Shown: positions 1 to 8,142, counted from the first letter of the stretch. The stretch is DNA of 9,327 nt from an uncultured Sphingomonadales bacterium (GCA_903868655.1 CAIPWG010000159.1:1-9327), one strand, 5' to 3'. A program made the numbers and translations. The notes: generated by a model not told the origin, from the letters alone.

Positions 1-1
1 A

Positions 2-1165
2 CTCGATAGCCCGCGCGGACGGATCTATCTGATCAAAGACATGCTCGAAAACGAGCGCAAGCCTTCGGCCGAAGTGGTCAAGCATATCGACCGCTGCCTG
101 TCGTGCCTGTCTTGCATGACCACGTGCCCGTCGGGCGTGAATTACATGCATCTGGTCGACCATGCCCGGGCCTACATCAACGACACCTATCAACGGCCGC
201 TGCCCGATCGGATGCTGCGCTGGGTGCTTGCGCGAATCCTGCCTTATCCCGCGCGGTTTCGCGCTGCGATCGCGCTGGGGCGCATCGCACGGCCGCTGGC
301 CGGATTGTTCCGGAAAGCCGGTCCGCTCAAACCGCTGGCGGCGATGCTGGCGCTGATCCCGCGCCGCGATGCTGTCGCGCAGGCACCCGCACCGGTGACC
401 GCCCAATCGCCACTCGGCCGGGTCATCCTGTTGCAGGGTTGCGCCGAGCCCGTGCTGAAACCCGCCATTCGTGCGGCCACTTTGCGTGTGCTGGCGCGGG
501 CGGGTTATGACGTGGTGCTGGCCAAAGGCGAAGGGTGCTGTGGCGCGCTGGTGCACCACATGGGCCAGAAGGACGCAGCGCTTGACGCAGCCCGGCGCAA
601 TATCGACGCCTGGACCGCCGCCGAAGCCGAAGGCCCGGCAGCCGCCATTTTGATGACCACATCGGGTTGCGGCACTTCGGTGAAGGACTACGGTTTTCTG
701 CTGCGCGAAGATGCGGCTTATGCCGAGCGCGCGGCGCATTTCTCAGCACTGGCGCGCGACATCAGCGAATTTCTGGGCCAATTGATTTTGCCCGAGCCAG
801 TGAAAGCTCCGGCGCCCAAATTGCGTGTCGCCTATCACGCGGCGTGTTCATTGCAGCATGGTCAAAAAGTGACCGACGCGCCGCGACGTCTGTTGACCGA
901 GGCCGGTTTCGAAGTGGTCACGCCGGCGGAGGCGCATTTGTGTTGTGGTTCGGCGGGGGTTTACAACATCCTTCAGCCAGACCTTGCCGACCGGATCGGT
1001 CAGCGCAAAGTCGCCAATATCGAACGGCTGGGTGCTGATGTCATTGCGGCGGGGAATGTCGGTTGCGCGGTCCAGATCGGCCAGCGCACCCAGACCCCGG
1101 TGGTCCATACTATCGAACTGATCGACTGGGCCCATGGCGGGCCGCGGCCGTCCCAGCTCGGATAA
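2..1165 (+). CDS. glcF: Glycolate oxidase iron-sulfur subunit GlcF (5' partial)
   Basis: This is the Fe-S electron-transfer subunit of the membrane-associated glycolate dehydrogenase GlcDEF, which oxidises glycolate to glyoxylate and passes electrons to quinone. The frame is open from base 2 and reads SPRGRIYLIKD before the first ATG at 41; that string is typical of the GlcF interior, so the ATG is internal and the true start lies upstream. About 387 codons are visible against roughly 407 residues in E. coli GlcF, so the first Fe-S cluster motif is off the window. The second cluster motif, CLSCLSCMTTCP (CxxCxxCxxxCP), is at 95-130. Two CCG domains follow: GCCG at 533-544 and LCCG at 938-949, each preceded by a conserved single-Cys segment (QGCAEP, HAACS). 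TAA ends it at 1163-1165, 24 bases before glcG. Family assignment is firm, supported by the downstream glcG-glcB-glcA order. Confidence 0.95.
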   Translation, partial: LDSPRGRIYLIKDMLENERKPSAEVVKHIDRCLSCLSCMTTCPSGVNYMHLVDHARAYINDTYQRPLPDRMLRWVLARILPYPARFRAAIALGRIARPLAGLFRKAGPLKPLAAMLALIPRRDAVAQAPAPVTAQSPLGRVILLQGCAEPVLKPAIRAATLRVLARAGYDVVLAKGEGCCGALVHHMGQKDAALDAARRNIDAWTAAEAEGPAAAILMTTSGCGTSVKDYGFLLREDAAYAERAAHFSALARDISEFLGQLILPEPVKAPAPKLRVAYHAACSLQHGQKVTDAPRRLLTEAGFEVVTPAEAHLCCGSAGVYNILQPDLADRIGQRKVANIERLGADVIAAGNVGCAVQIGQRTQTPVVHTIELIDWAHGGPRPSQLG

Positions 1166-1176
1166 GTTATCCAATC

Positions 1177-1181
1177 AGGAG
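1177..1181 (+). promoter_or_regulatory. Ribosome binding site of glcG
   Basis: AGGAG lies 8 bases before the ATG at 1190. It is a near-consensus Shine-Dalgarno and fixes the glcG start, since no other start in that frame is as well placed. Confidence 0.8.
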
Positions 1182-1189
1182 AATTGTAG

Positions 1190-1612
1190 ATGTCGGTGCT
1201 CACTCTCGCGCAAGCCAATGCGATCATTGCCGGTGCACTGGCCAAAGGGCAGGATCTGGGGCTGAAGCCACTGACTGTGGCCGTGGTCGATGGTTCGGGC
1301 AGCCTGGTGTCGTTGCAACGCAGCGATGCCTCGCCCGCTATTCGCCCGGCCGTGGCGCAAGGCAAAGCCAGCGGCGCGGTGGCGATGGGCGTATCATCGC
1401 GCACGCTAGGCGAAATGGCGGTCGATCGGCCGCACTTCATCGCCAGCGTCGCGCCCTTGGCGCCCCATGGTCTGGTGCCCGTGGCTGGCGGGGTGCTCGT
1501 GCGTGACCAGGCCGGCCTGGTCATCGGCGGCGTTGGCATTTCGGGTGATACTTCGGACAATGATGAACTCTGTGCGCTGGCGGGCATCGCTGCCGCCGGT
1601 CTCAAAGCGTGA
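1190..1612 (+). CDS. glcG: GlcG/HbpS-like protein (DUF336 family)
   Basis: A 140-residue protein of the GlcG/HbpS (DUF336) family. It shows the usual order of family motifs: [14 protein letters not shown] helix near the N-terminus, [17 protein letters not shown] at about 28-44, a [13 protein letters not shown] segment in the middle, and [11 protein letters not shown] followed by [17 protein letters not shown] near the C-terminus. There is no signal peptide, so it should be cytoplasmic, unlike secreted Streptomyces HbpS, which binds heme. It sits in the canonical glcG slot between glcF and glcB, and its stop overlaps a possible GTG start of glcB. Its biochemical role in glycolate metabolism is not clear. 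Cofactor handling for the GlcDEF/GlcB pathway is a guess. Family call is firm, function is open. Confidence 0.9.
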   Translation: MSVLTLAQANAIIAGALAKGQDLGLKPLTVAVVDGSGSLVSLQRSDASPAIRPAVAQGKASGAVAMGVSSRTLGEMAVDRPHFIASVAPLAPHGLVPVAGGVLVRDQAGLVIGGVGISGDTSDNDELCALAGIAAAGLKA

Positions 1613-1615
1613 AGG
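1611..1615 (+). promoter_or_regulatory. Ribosome binding site of glcB
   Basis: GAAGG overlaps the glcG stop codon and lies 8 bases before the ATG at 1624. It supports ATG 1624 as the glcB start over the in-frame GTG at 1609, which has no comparable motif at the right distance. Confidence 0.6.
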
Positions 1616-1623
1616 TTGCGGGC

Positions 1624-3789
1624 ATGACACACTATATCGAAAAATCAGGGATCAAGGTCGCTCCGGCACTGGTCAACTTCATTGAAACCCGCGCTTTGCC
1701 AGGCACGGGAATCGCAGCTGACGCGTTCTGGCAGGGTGCGGCCGCGATTTTTGGCCGGTTTGCGCCCGAAAACGCGGCTCTGTTGGCACACCGTGATGCG
1801 ATCCAGACGCAGATTGATGCCTGGCATGCCGAGCATCGTGGTCAGCCGATCGATCACGTAGCTTATGCCGCGTTCTTGCGCGAAATCGGCTATTTGGTGG
1901 CAGAGCCCGCGCCGTTTGCAATTTCGTCAGACCATGTCGATGATGAAGTCGCGCGGCTGGCCGGGCCGCAGCTGGTCGTGCCGGTGCTGAATGCGCGGTT
2001 TGTGCTCAATGCAGCCAATGCCCGCTGGGGCAGTCTGTACGACGCGCTTTACGGCACCGATGCATTGCCGGGCAAAGCCGAAGGCAAAGGTTATGACGCC
2101 GTGCGCGGGGCCCAGGTTGTGGCGCATGGCCGCGCGTTTCTGGACGAAGCGGTGCCGCTGGTCGATGGCAGCCATCGCGATGTCTCCGGCTATGCGATCG
2201 AAGCGGGCGCGCTGGTGCCCGCACTGGCCGATCCGGAAGCCCTGGTCGGATGGCGCGGCGATGCGGCGCAACCCGACGCGGTCCTGCTGCGCCACAATGG
2301 CCTGCATATCGAACTGGTCATCAACCGGGCGTCACCCATCGGCGCGACCGATGCGGCGGGCATTGCCGATATCGTGCTTGAATCGGCGTTGTCGACTATT
2401 GTCGATTTCGAAGATTCGGTGGCTGCGGTCGATGCCGATGACAAAGTTGCGGCATACGACAACTGGCTGGGTCTTATGCTGGGCGATCTGTCGGAAACGT
2501 TCGACAAGGGCGGGCGTATGATGACGCGCAGCCTGAACCCCGATCGCACGTATCATGCGCCGGGTGGCCAGACGCTGACTTTGCATGGTCGCGCGCTGCT
2601 GTTCGCCCGCAATGTCGGCCATCTTATGACCACGCCGGCGGTGCTTCTGGCCGATGGCAGCGAAGCACCCGAAGGCATCCTCGATGCGATCGTCACGGGT
2701 CTGACTGGCCTGCACGACATCAAGGGCACCGGGCCGCTGCGCAACAGCCGATCGAAGGGCGGACAGGCGGGATCGATCTATATCGTGAAGCCCAAGATGC
2801 ACGGTCCCGACGAAGCCGGGTTCGCCAATCGTCTGTTTGATGCGGTCGAAGATCTGCTGTCGCTCGATCGCCACACGATCAAGATCGGCCTGATGGATGA
2901 AGAACGCCGCACTTCGGCCAACCTGGCTGCGTGCATCGCGGCGGTGCAGGGGCGTTTGGTGTTCATCAACACCGGGTTCCTCGATCGCACCGGCGACGAA
3001 ATGCACACCTCGATGCAGGCTGGCGCCATGGTGCGCAAAGCGGCGATGAAGGACAGCGCGTGGATCAAAGCTTACGAAGATCGCAACGTGCGCATCGGCC
3101 TGCATTGCGGCCTGTCCGGCCGTGCGCAGATTGGCAAAGGCATGTGGGCCGCACCCGACCGGATGGCTGACATGCTCGCCCAGAAAATCGGCCACCCGCG
3201 CTCGGGCGCCAACACCGCCTGGGTGCCGAGCCCGACCGCAGCGACCCTGCATGCCACGCATTATCACAGCGTCGACGTGTTCGCGGTGCAACGTGCTCTG
3301 GCCGAAGAAGCAGTGCCCGCGCTCGACCAGCTGCTGACCATCCCGGTGGCCCAAGGTCACAATTGGTCGCCTGACGAAATCCGCGAAGAACTCGACAACA
3401 ACGCGCAAGGCATCCTCGGCTATGTCGTGCGGTGGGTCGATCAGGGCATTGGCTGTTCCAAAGTGCCGGATATCCACGACATTGGTCTTATGGAAGACCG
3501 CGCCACCTTGCGTATATCTTCGCAGCACATTGCCAACTGGTTGCTGCACGGAGTCTGTTCGCCCGAGGATGTTAACGCCGCATTTTCGCGCATGGCGCTC
3601 AAGGTTGACGCGCAAAATGCCGAAGATACGCTGTATCAGCCGATGGCGGGCCATGCAGAAACCAGCCTGGCGTTTCAGGCAGCGCGCGCGCTGGTGTTCG
3701 AAGGAGTGGAGCAACCCAACGGCTATACCGAGCCGCTGCTGCACAAATTTCGTGCGCTGGCCAAATCCCGCGATGCCATGGCAAGCTGA
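1624..3789 (+). CDS. glcB: Malate synthase G
   Basis: Condenses glyoxylate with acetyl-CoA to form malate and CoA, the step that drains the glyoxylate made by GlcDEF into central metabolism; cytosolic and Mg-dependent. With the start at ATG 1624 it has 721 residues, close to the 723 of the E. coli enzyme. Family landmarks are all present. Arg329 in [14 protein letters not shown] matches the active-site Arg of the family (Arg338 in E. coli). The Mg-binding acidic pair falls in GLMDEERRT (about 422-430) and [14 protein letters not shown] (449-462). Cys611 in GCSKVPDI and Asp625 in [13 protein letters not shown] correspond to E. coli Cys617 and the catalytic base Asp631, with identical 14-residue spacing. 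KPKMHGP and [16 protein letters not shown] are also conserved. The gene starts 11 bases after glcG stops, so it is tightly coupled. No key residue is missing, so it should be active. An alternative GTG start at 1609 would add five residues. Confidence 0.97.
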   Translation: MTHYIEKSGIKVAPALVNFIETRALPGTGIAADAFWQGAAAIFGRFAPENAALLAHRDAIQTQIDAWHAEHRGQPIDHVAYAAFLREIGYLVAEPAPFAISSDHVDDEVARLAGPQLVVPVLNARFVLNAANARWGSLYDALYGTDALPGKAEGKGYDAVRGAQVVAHGRAFLDEAVPLVDGSHRDVSGYAIEAGALVPALADPEALVGWRGDAAQPDAVLLRHNGLHIELVINRASPIGATDAAGIADIVLESALSTIVDFEDSVAAVDADDKVAAYDNWLGLMLGDLSETFDKGGRMMTRSLNPDRTYHAPGGQTLTLHGRALLFARNVGHLMTTPAVLLADGSEAPEGILDAIVTGLTGLHDIKGTGPLRNSRSKGGQAGSIYIVKPKMHGPDEAGFANRLFDAVEDLLSLDRHTIKIGLMDEERRTSANLAACIAAVQGRLVFINTGFLDRTGDEMHTSMQAGAMVRKAAMKDSAWIKAYEDRNVRIGLHCGLSGRAQIGKGMWAAPDRMADMLAQKIGHPRSGANTAWVPSPTAATLHATHYHSVDVFAVQRALAEEAVPALDQLLTIPVAQGHNWSPDEIREELDNNAQGILGYVVRWVDQGIGCSKVPDIHDIGLMEDRATLRISSQHIANWLLHGVCSPEDVNAAFSRMALKVDAQNAEDTLYQPMAGHAETSLAFQAARALVFEGVEQPNGYTEPLLHKFRALAKSRDAMAS

Positions 3790-3790
3790 T

Positions 3791-3808
3791 CACGCGCGCG
3801 GGGGCGTG
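3791..3808 (+). other. Small GC-rich hairpin in the glcB-glcA gap
   Basis: CACGC (3791-3795) pairs with GCGTG (3804-3808) across an 8-base loop, directly after the glcB stop. An AT-rich stretch follows but no clear T-run. It may act as an mRNA stability or processing element inside the operon; it is too short to be called a terminator. Confidence 0.25.
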
Positions 3809-3833
3809 CAAATACACTTGAAAATCAAAAATT

Positions 3834-3840
3834 GAGAGGG
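3834..3840 (+). promoter_or_regulatory. Ribosome binding site of the permease gene
   Basis: GAGAGGG ends 8 bases before the ATG at 3849. The in-frame GTG at 3840 shares its first base with this motif, so the motif cannot serve that start; this favours ATG 3849. Confidence 0.6.
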
Positions 3841-3848
3841 TGCTTGAG

Positions 3849-5471
3849 ATGTTTGCACAACTTGTAACGCCGGTGGGGGGCAGTCTGGGACTGTCCTTCA
3901 TCGTGGCAACTTTGCCGGTGTTGACCGTTCTGCTGTTGCTGGGCGCGCTGCGCCGCCCGGCATGGCAAGCGGCGCTGGCTGGTCTCGTGGTCGGCCTGGT
4001 GGTGGCAGTTACCGCATGGAACATGCCGGTCGGGCTGGCTTTGAACGCTGTGGCCAATGGCGCGGTCTTTGCGGTTTGGCCGATCATGTGGACCGTGGTT
4101 GCGGCGCTGCTGTTGTACAACATTTCAGTGGAATCGGGCTATTTCGAAGCCCTTCGTCGCTGGTTGATCATACACGTGCCCAATGATCGGCGTGTGGTGC
4201 TGGTGGTCATCGGGTTCTGTTTCGGTGCGTTGCTGGAAGGCGTTGCCGGGTTCGGTACGCCGGTTGCAATCACCAGTGCAATGCTGATCATGGTCGGCAT
4301 GCGTCCGCTCGATGCGCTGGTGTTCGTGCTGATGTTTGATACCGCACCGGTGGCCTTCGGCGCGCTGGGCATCCCGGTCACCGTGCTTGGCTCGGTAACT
4401 TCGTTGCCAGCTGCGCAACTGGGCATGATGATCGGTCGGCAATTGCCGTTCATCGCCCTGATCCTGCCGTTCTACGTGATCATGGTCTATGGCGGGTTTC
4501 GTTCGATCAAGGCGCTGTGGCCCGTGCTGCTGGTTGCCGGTGGCAGCTTTGCGTTCGCACAGTTCTTTTCATCGAACTATCTCGACTATTCGCTGACCGA
4601 TGTGTTCGCATCCATGGCGTCGCTGATCGTCACTCTGCTGTTCCTCAAAGTCTGGTCGCCTGCACACGATCCCGAATTCGCCATTCGCGAAGATGCGCTG
4701 TCGGCGGTGGTTGGCACCACGCGCGTTGCGCCGTGGAAGGGCTGGTTGCCATGGATGGTGGTGACTGCAGTCGTCATCGGCTGGACGAGCTACAAAATTT
4801 CAGCAATCGGCCAGCAAAAGATCGCATGGCCGGGTTTGGACAAGGCGATTTCGATCACGCTCTATCATGGCAAGCCTTATGACGCGATCTGGGCGTTCCA
4901 GCCGTTGTCGACCGGTACCGCAATCCTGGTGGCCTGCCTGATCACGACGGTGCTGGTGGGATTGTCGCCCGCAGCGCTTGGGCGCTGCATCGTCAAGACC
5001 GGGCAACAGACCTGGATGGCAATCATGACCGTCATGTTCGTGATGGGGCTGGCGTACCTGATGAACTATTCGGGCCTGGCCTACAGCCTTGGCGCGGGTG
5101 TGGCGTCAACCGGATCGTTCTTCGTGTTCCTGTCGCCCTTCCTGGGCTGGATCGCGGTGATGCTGTCGGGCAGCGACAGTTCGGGCAACGCGTTGTTTGG
5201 CAACCTGCAAGTGGTCGCTGCCAAGCAGCTCAATCTCAATCCGGTGTTGTTCGCTGCGGCAAACTCGTCGGGCGGGGTGATGGGCAAGATGATTTCGCCG
5301 CAGAACATCACCACAGGCGTGTCGGTGGTCGGCATGGCCGGGCAAGAAGGCAAGGTCTTTGCCCGCACTTTCATCCACAGCTTCATCCTGACTGCGATCC
5401 TCAGTGTCCTGATCGTACTTCAGCAGTACGTGCTGACCTGGATGATCCCGGTCCTCCCTGTTACCCACTAA
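3849..5471 (+). CDS. glcA: Glycolate/L-lactate permease (LldP/GlcA family)
   Basis: A 540-residue polytopic inner-membrane transporter of the lactate permease family (LldP 551, GlcA 560 residues in E. coli), expected to be a proton symporter for 2-hydroxymonocarboxylates. Hydrophobic segments run from about residue 12 to the C-terminus, roughly 12-14 helices, with a polar cytoplasmic-type stretch near 270-298. Signature family motifs are GALLEGVAGFGTPVAITSAM (126-145), LSGSDSSGNALFGNLQ (439-454) and AANSSGGVMGKMISPQNI (470-487). It lies 59 bases after glcB, in the glcA position of the operon, so glycolate is the likeliest substrate; sequence alone does not separate it from L- or D-lactate, and members of this family often carry both. 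A GTG start at 3840 would add three residues but fits the ribosome site badly. Confidence 0.92.
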   Translation: MFAQLVTPVGGSLGLSFIVATLPVLTVLLLLGALRRPAWQAALAGLVVGLVVAVTAWNMPVGLALNAVANGAVFAVWPIMWTVVAALLLYNISVESGYFEALRRWLIIHVPNDRRVVLVVIGFCFGALLEGVAGFGTPVAITSAMLIMVGMRPLDALVFVLMFDTAPVAFGALGIPVTVLGSVTSLPAAQLGMMIGRQLPFIALILPFYVIMVYGGFRSIKALWPVLLVAGGSFAFAQFFSSNYLDYSLTDVFASMASLIVTLLFLKVWSPAHDPEFAIREDALSAVVGTTRVAPWKGWLPWMVVTAVVIGWTSYKISAIGQQKIAWPGLDKAISITLYHGKPYDAIWAFQPLSTGTAILVACLITTVLVGLSPAALGRCIVKTGQQTWMAIMTVMFVMGLAYLMNYSGLAYSLGAGVASTGSFFVFLSPFLGWIAVMLSGSDSSGNALFGNLQVVAAKQLNLNPVLFAAANSSGGVMGKMISPQNITTGVSVVGMAGQEGKVFARTFIHSFILTAILSVLIVLQQYVLTWMIPVLPVTH

Positions 5472-5478
5472 TCACGCT

Positions 5479-5506
5479 GGAGCGGCTTCCCCACGGAGGC
5501 CGCTCC
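5479..5506 (+). terminator. Strong hairpin after glcA, likely terminator between convergent operons
   Basis: The arms 5479-5490 (GGAGCGGCTTCC) and 5495-5506 (GGAGGCCGCTCC) form a 12-bp stem, with one G-T wobble, closed by a CCAC tetraloop. It starts 7 bases after the permease stop. On the + strand it is followed by TTCACATCCTGTT, only moderately T-rich; on the - strand there is no T-run. It lies 17 bases beyond the stop of the small - strand gene, so it may stop transcripts from both sides. Confidence 0.65.
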
Positions 5507-5522
5507 TTCACATCCTGTTCGT

Positions 5523-5651
5523 TCAGCGTGCCAGGACCAGCCGCAGCAGGATTGCCATCACTGCCAGCGCGGCTACACTGGCCAGCCAGATTGCGGCCAT
5601 CCAGCCCAGGCGGTGCCAAAGCGGGGCTTCATCGGGATGGCGCGGTGCCAT
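5523..5651 (-). CDS. Small membrane protein of the CIO operon (DUF2474-like)
   Basis: A 42-residue ORF whose ATG (5651-5649) overlaps the cydB stop by one base (TGATG), a sign of translational coupling. The product begins with a short polar segment (MAPRHPDEAPLWHRLGW) and continues as one hydrophobic helix at about residues 17-38, ending LRLVLAR. The pattern W-x-RLGW, then IW-x-x-SV-x-A-L, then a terminal Arg is that of the DUF2474 family, tiny proteins found downstream of cyanide-insensitive oxidase cydAB genes. By analogy with E. coli CydX it probably packs against CydA and stabilises the oxidase; this role is inferred. The size, position, composition and overlap make it a real gene rather than chance. 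Confidence 0.8.
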   Translation of the reverse strand: MAPRHPDEAPLWHRLGWMAAIWLASVAALAVMAILLRLVLAR

Positions 5652-6661
5652 CAATGGTAACCCGCGCTATCGACCTTGCCCCGAAACACCCAGTAGGCCC
5701 ACCCGGTATAGACCAGAATGATCGGCACCATGATCGCGGCGCCGACCAGCATGAAAATCTGGCTGCGCTGTGGTGCGGCGGCTTGCCAGATCGTTACGCG
5801 CATCGGCACGACATCGGGCCAGATCGAAATGCCCAGGCCCACAATGCACAGGCCAAACAGCGCCAGCGCCCAGAAAAACGGCTGAACATCACGGTTGCGC
5901 GCCAGACTGCGATAAAACAGCGCGGTGACGATCAGTGTCGCCACCGGTACCAGCGCGGTAAACAGGATGTCGGGCATCGACAGCCAGCGGCTGGCATAAT
6001 TTGCATCGAGGCCAAGCGTGGCCAGGCTGACCCCGCCAATTGCCAGCAGCAACAGAATACCGAACCGCCGCGCATAGCCCGCTGCCTGACGTTGCAGCGC
6101 GCCAGCGGTCTTCCAATTCAGCCAGCACGCGCCGAGCAGGGCATAGCCAAGCACCAGGCTTGCACCGGTCAGCAGGCTGAAACCGCTCAGCCAGTCCCAC
6201 GCGCCACCGCCATAACCCCGCCCTGTGACTTTGACGCCCTGCAACAGGCCACCCAGCGCTGCGCCCTGCATGAAGGCCGCGAGTGTCGATCCCAAAGTGA
6301 AGGCGACGTCCCATGCAGGCCTGTGTGCCGGATCGCGCCACCGAAATTCAAAGGCCACGCCGCGCAATACCAGCCCCAGCAGCATCGCCATGATCGGCAC
6401 ATATAGCGCCGGCAGGATGATCGCATAAGCCAGCGGAAAAGCCGCGAGCAGCCCGCCTCCGCCCAGCACCAGCCAGGTTTCGTTGCCATCCCACACCGGC
6501 GCGATGCTGTTCATTGCGGTATCACGGTCGTCGCCGACCGCAATGAACGGAAACAGGATGCCGATCCCGAGGTCAAAGCCATCCAGGACGACATAAGCGA
6601 CAATCGCAAAGCCGATGATACCGGCCCAGATCACGGTCAGATCAATATGTACCAGGCTCAT
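5651..6661 (-). CDS. cydB: Cytochrome bd-type (cyanide-insensitive) quinol oxidase subunit II
   Basis: Subunit II (CydB/CioB) of the bd-family quinol:O2 oxidoreductase, an inner-membrane protein. At 336 residues it has the usual CioB length. N-terminal VVLDGFDLGIGILFPF places Asp30 at the position of E. coli Asp29. APVWDGNETWLVLGGGGLLAAFP gives Trp57-Asp58, matching E. coli Trp57-Asp58 of the proton-pathway region; NET in place of E. coli NQV is common in the CIO branch. Further helices follow, ending in ILVYTGWAYWVFRGKV near the C-terminus, the family's usual end. Its ATG overlaps the cydA stop by four bases (ATGA) and GAGGAG at 6670-6675 lies 8 bases before it. The start is therefore well fixed. 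No truncation or frameshift is seen. Confidence 0.96.
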   Translation of the reverse strand: MSLVHIDLTVIWAGIIGFAIVAYVVLDGFDLGIGILFPFIAVGDDRDTAMNSIAPVWDGNETWLVLGGGGLLAAFPLAYAIILPALYVPIMAMLLGLVLRGVAFEFRWRDPAHRPAWDVAFTLGSTLAAFMQGAALGGLLQGVKVTGRGYGGGAWDWLSGFSLLTGASLVLGYALLGACWLNWKTAGALQRQAAGYARRFGILLLLAIGGVSLATLGLDANYASRWLSMPDILFTALVPVATLIVTALFYRSLARNRDVQPFFWALALFGLCIVGLGISIWPDVVPMRVTIWQAAAPQRSQIFMLVGAAIMVPIILVYTGWAYWVFRGKVDSAGYH

Positions 6662-8058
6662 GCCACGTGCTCCTCAAATCCGCCCAGCGCGGGTGCAGGG
6701 GTCAATCCGGCAGTGCGGATCGGCGTGCCATCCAGCGTGGTCTCATGCGCATGTGGTGGCTTGGCCATAAGTTTCAGCAGATATACAATACCCATGCCGA
6801 ACACGGTAAAATAGACGAGTGCAAACGCCGCGAGCGACGTCGCGACCGTCGGCGCGGTCAAAGGCGCAACGCTGTGAACGGTGCGCAACAGGCCATAGAC
6901 GGTAAACGGCTGGCGTCCGGTTTCGGTCACGACCCATCCCGCCAGCACTGCGATAAACCCCGCAGGGCCCATACCCAGCGCGGCACGATGCAACAGCGGC
7001 GTGGTGTAAAGCCGCCCGCGCCATCGGGCCACCAGGCTCCACAGCCCGAGGGTCGCCATCGCCAGCCCCAGTCCGACCATGACCCGGAATGCCCAGAACA
7101 CGATCACCACCGGCGGCTGATCGGCCACAGCAATGGTATCGAGCCCGCCAAGCGGCGCATTGGCATCGTGTTTCAGGATCAGCGAGGACAGCTTGGGCAC
7201 TTCAATCGCGTAATCGACCCGCTGTTGCGCCTGGTTTGGCAGGCCAAACAGGATCAATGGCGCGCCACGCGGATGGCTGTGAAAATGCCCTTCCATAGCC
7301 ATCACTTTGGCCGGCTGATGTTCCAGCGTGTTGATGCCATGCGCGTCACCCGCCAGGATCTGGATCGGTGCGACCAGCGCCGCCATCCACATCGCCATCG
7401 AAAACATTTTTCGCGCACCGGGGTTTTGCGCGTCTTTCAACAGATGCCAGGCGCCCACCCCACCCACCGCAAAGGCCGTGGTAAGATAGGCCGCCAGCAC
7501 CGTATGGACCAGGCGATAAGGAAAACTGGGGTTGAAAATGATCGCCAACCAGCTCGGTCCCGGCATAAATCGGCCGTCGGAACTGATCTCGTAACCGGTC
7601 GGGGTCTGCATCCAGCTGTTGACCGCCAATATCCAGAAGGCCGAGATGAATGTGCCGCCGGCCACCGCAAGTGTCGCCACGAAATGCAATTTGCGCCCGA
7701 CTTTGTTGATGCCGAACAGCATCACACCCAGAAAGCCGGCTTCGAGAAAAAACGCTGTGAGCACTTCATACGCCATCAGCGGCCCGATCACCGGCCCGGC
7801 CTTGTCCGAAAACACCGACCAATTGGTACCGAACTGGTAAGACATCACCAGTCCTGAAACCACGCCCATGCCGAACACCACGGCAAAAATTTTCAGCCAA
7901 TAGCGATAGAGATTGGCATAGACCCCCGAACCGGTGCGCAACCACAGTCCTTCAAGCACCGCCAGAAAACTGGCCAGACCGATTGAAAACGCGGGAAACA
8001 GGAAGTGAAAGCTGATCGTGAAAGCGAATTGTGCGCGGGCGAGAAGCAGTGCGTTCAT
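6658..8058 (-). CDS. cydA: Cytochrome bd-type (cyanide-insensitive) quinol oxidase subunit I
   Basis: Heme-bearing subunit that oxidises quinol and reduces O2 to water. The start is ATG 8058, since MNALLLARAQFAF is the standard family N-terminus; the longer in-frame start at 8109 adds 17 unrelated residues. The protein has 466 residues. Residues aligning with E. coli CydA are all kept: His18 (His19, high-spin heme), His185 and Met327 (His186 and Met393, heme b558), Glu98 and Glu106 (Glu99, Glu107), Lys251 and Glu256 in the Q-loop (Lys252, Glu257), Arg325 (Arg391), and Trp375/Glu379/Arg382 in GWVVTETGRQP (Trp441/Glu445/Arg448). The offset jumps from 1 to 66 between Glu256 and Arg325, so about 65 residues of the long Q-loop are absent. 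That marks the short-Q-loop CIO type (CioA). GRQPF replaces the E. coli GRQPW. First gene of a three-gene coupled operon; the cydDC assembly exporter is not in the window. Confidence 0.96.
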   Translation of the reverse strand: MNALLLARAQFAFTISFHFLFPAFSIGLASFLAVLEGLWLRTGSGVYANLYRYWLKIFAVVFGMGVVSGLVMSYQFGTNWSVFSDKAGPVIGPLMAYEVLTAFFLEAGFLGVMLFGINKVGRKLHFVATLAVAGGTFISAFWILAVNSWMQTPTGYEISSDGRFMPGPSWLAIIFNPSFPYRLVHTVLAAYLTTAFAVGGVGAWHLLKDAQNPGARKMFSMAMWMAALVAPIQILAGDAHGINTLEHQPAKVMAMEGHFHSHPRGAPLILFGLPNQAQQRVDYAIEVPKLSSLILKHDANAPLGGLDTIAVADQPPVVIVFWAFRVMVGLGLAMATLGLWSLVARWRGRLYTTPLLHRAALGMGPAGFIAVLAGWVVTETGRQPFTVYGLLRTVHSVAPLTAPTVATSLAAFALVYFTVFGMGIVYLLKLMAKPPHAHETTLDGTPIRTAGLTPAPALGGFEEHVA

Positions 8059-8125
8059 GGTAGATTCCCATTCAGCGGTTCGGTGCGGCTCGGCTGGGGC
8101 AGAAACCATCGACGGCCGCAGGCAC

Positions 8126-8131
8126 GGTCAA
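8126..8131 (-). promoter_or_regulatory. Possible -35 element upstream of cydA
   Basis: On the - strand TTGACC reads 8131 to 8126, about 70 bases before the cydA start. Seventeen bases later only TGGTTT is found, a poor -10. The first six bases belong to an 8-mer, TTGACCGT, that also occurs upstream of yaaA. Weak candidate. Confidence 0.2.
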
Positions 8132-8142
8132 GGCTTTAGGGC

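Noticed and set aside
1609..1623. GTG start for glcB overlapping the glcG stop
   Set aside because: Possible, but GAAGG is at the ideal distance from ATG 1624, and that start gives a length close to that of the family.
2332..3744. 470-codon open frame on the - strand across glcB
   Set aside because: It lies wholly antisense to malate synthase G, whose motifs are unmistakable. The antisense product is Arg/His-rich with no recognisable domain, as expected from GC-rich codon bias.
3818..3828. TTGA-AAA-TCAA as an FNR/FixK-type box before the permease gene
   Set aside because: The spacing is too short (11 bases overall rather than 14), and the site is inside an operon in an AT-rich gap.
5528..7857. 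Long + strand open frames (292 and 396 codons) over cydB and cydA
   Set aside because: Both are antisense to well-conserved oxidase subunits, and their products are rich in Arg, His and Gln with low hydrophobicity and no family pattern.
8059..8109. N-terminal extension of CydA by 17 residues
   Set aside because: The extra residues do not resemble the CydA N-terminus, which starts MNALLLARAQ at 8058, one residue off the E. coli numbering.
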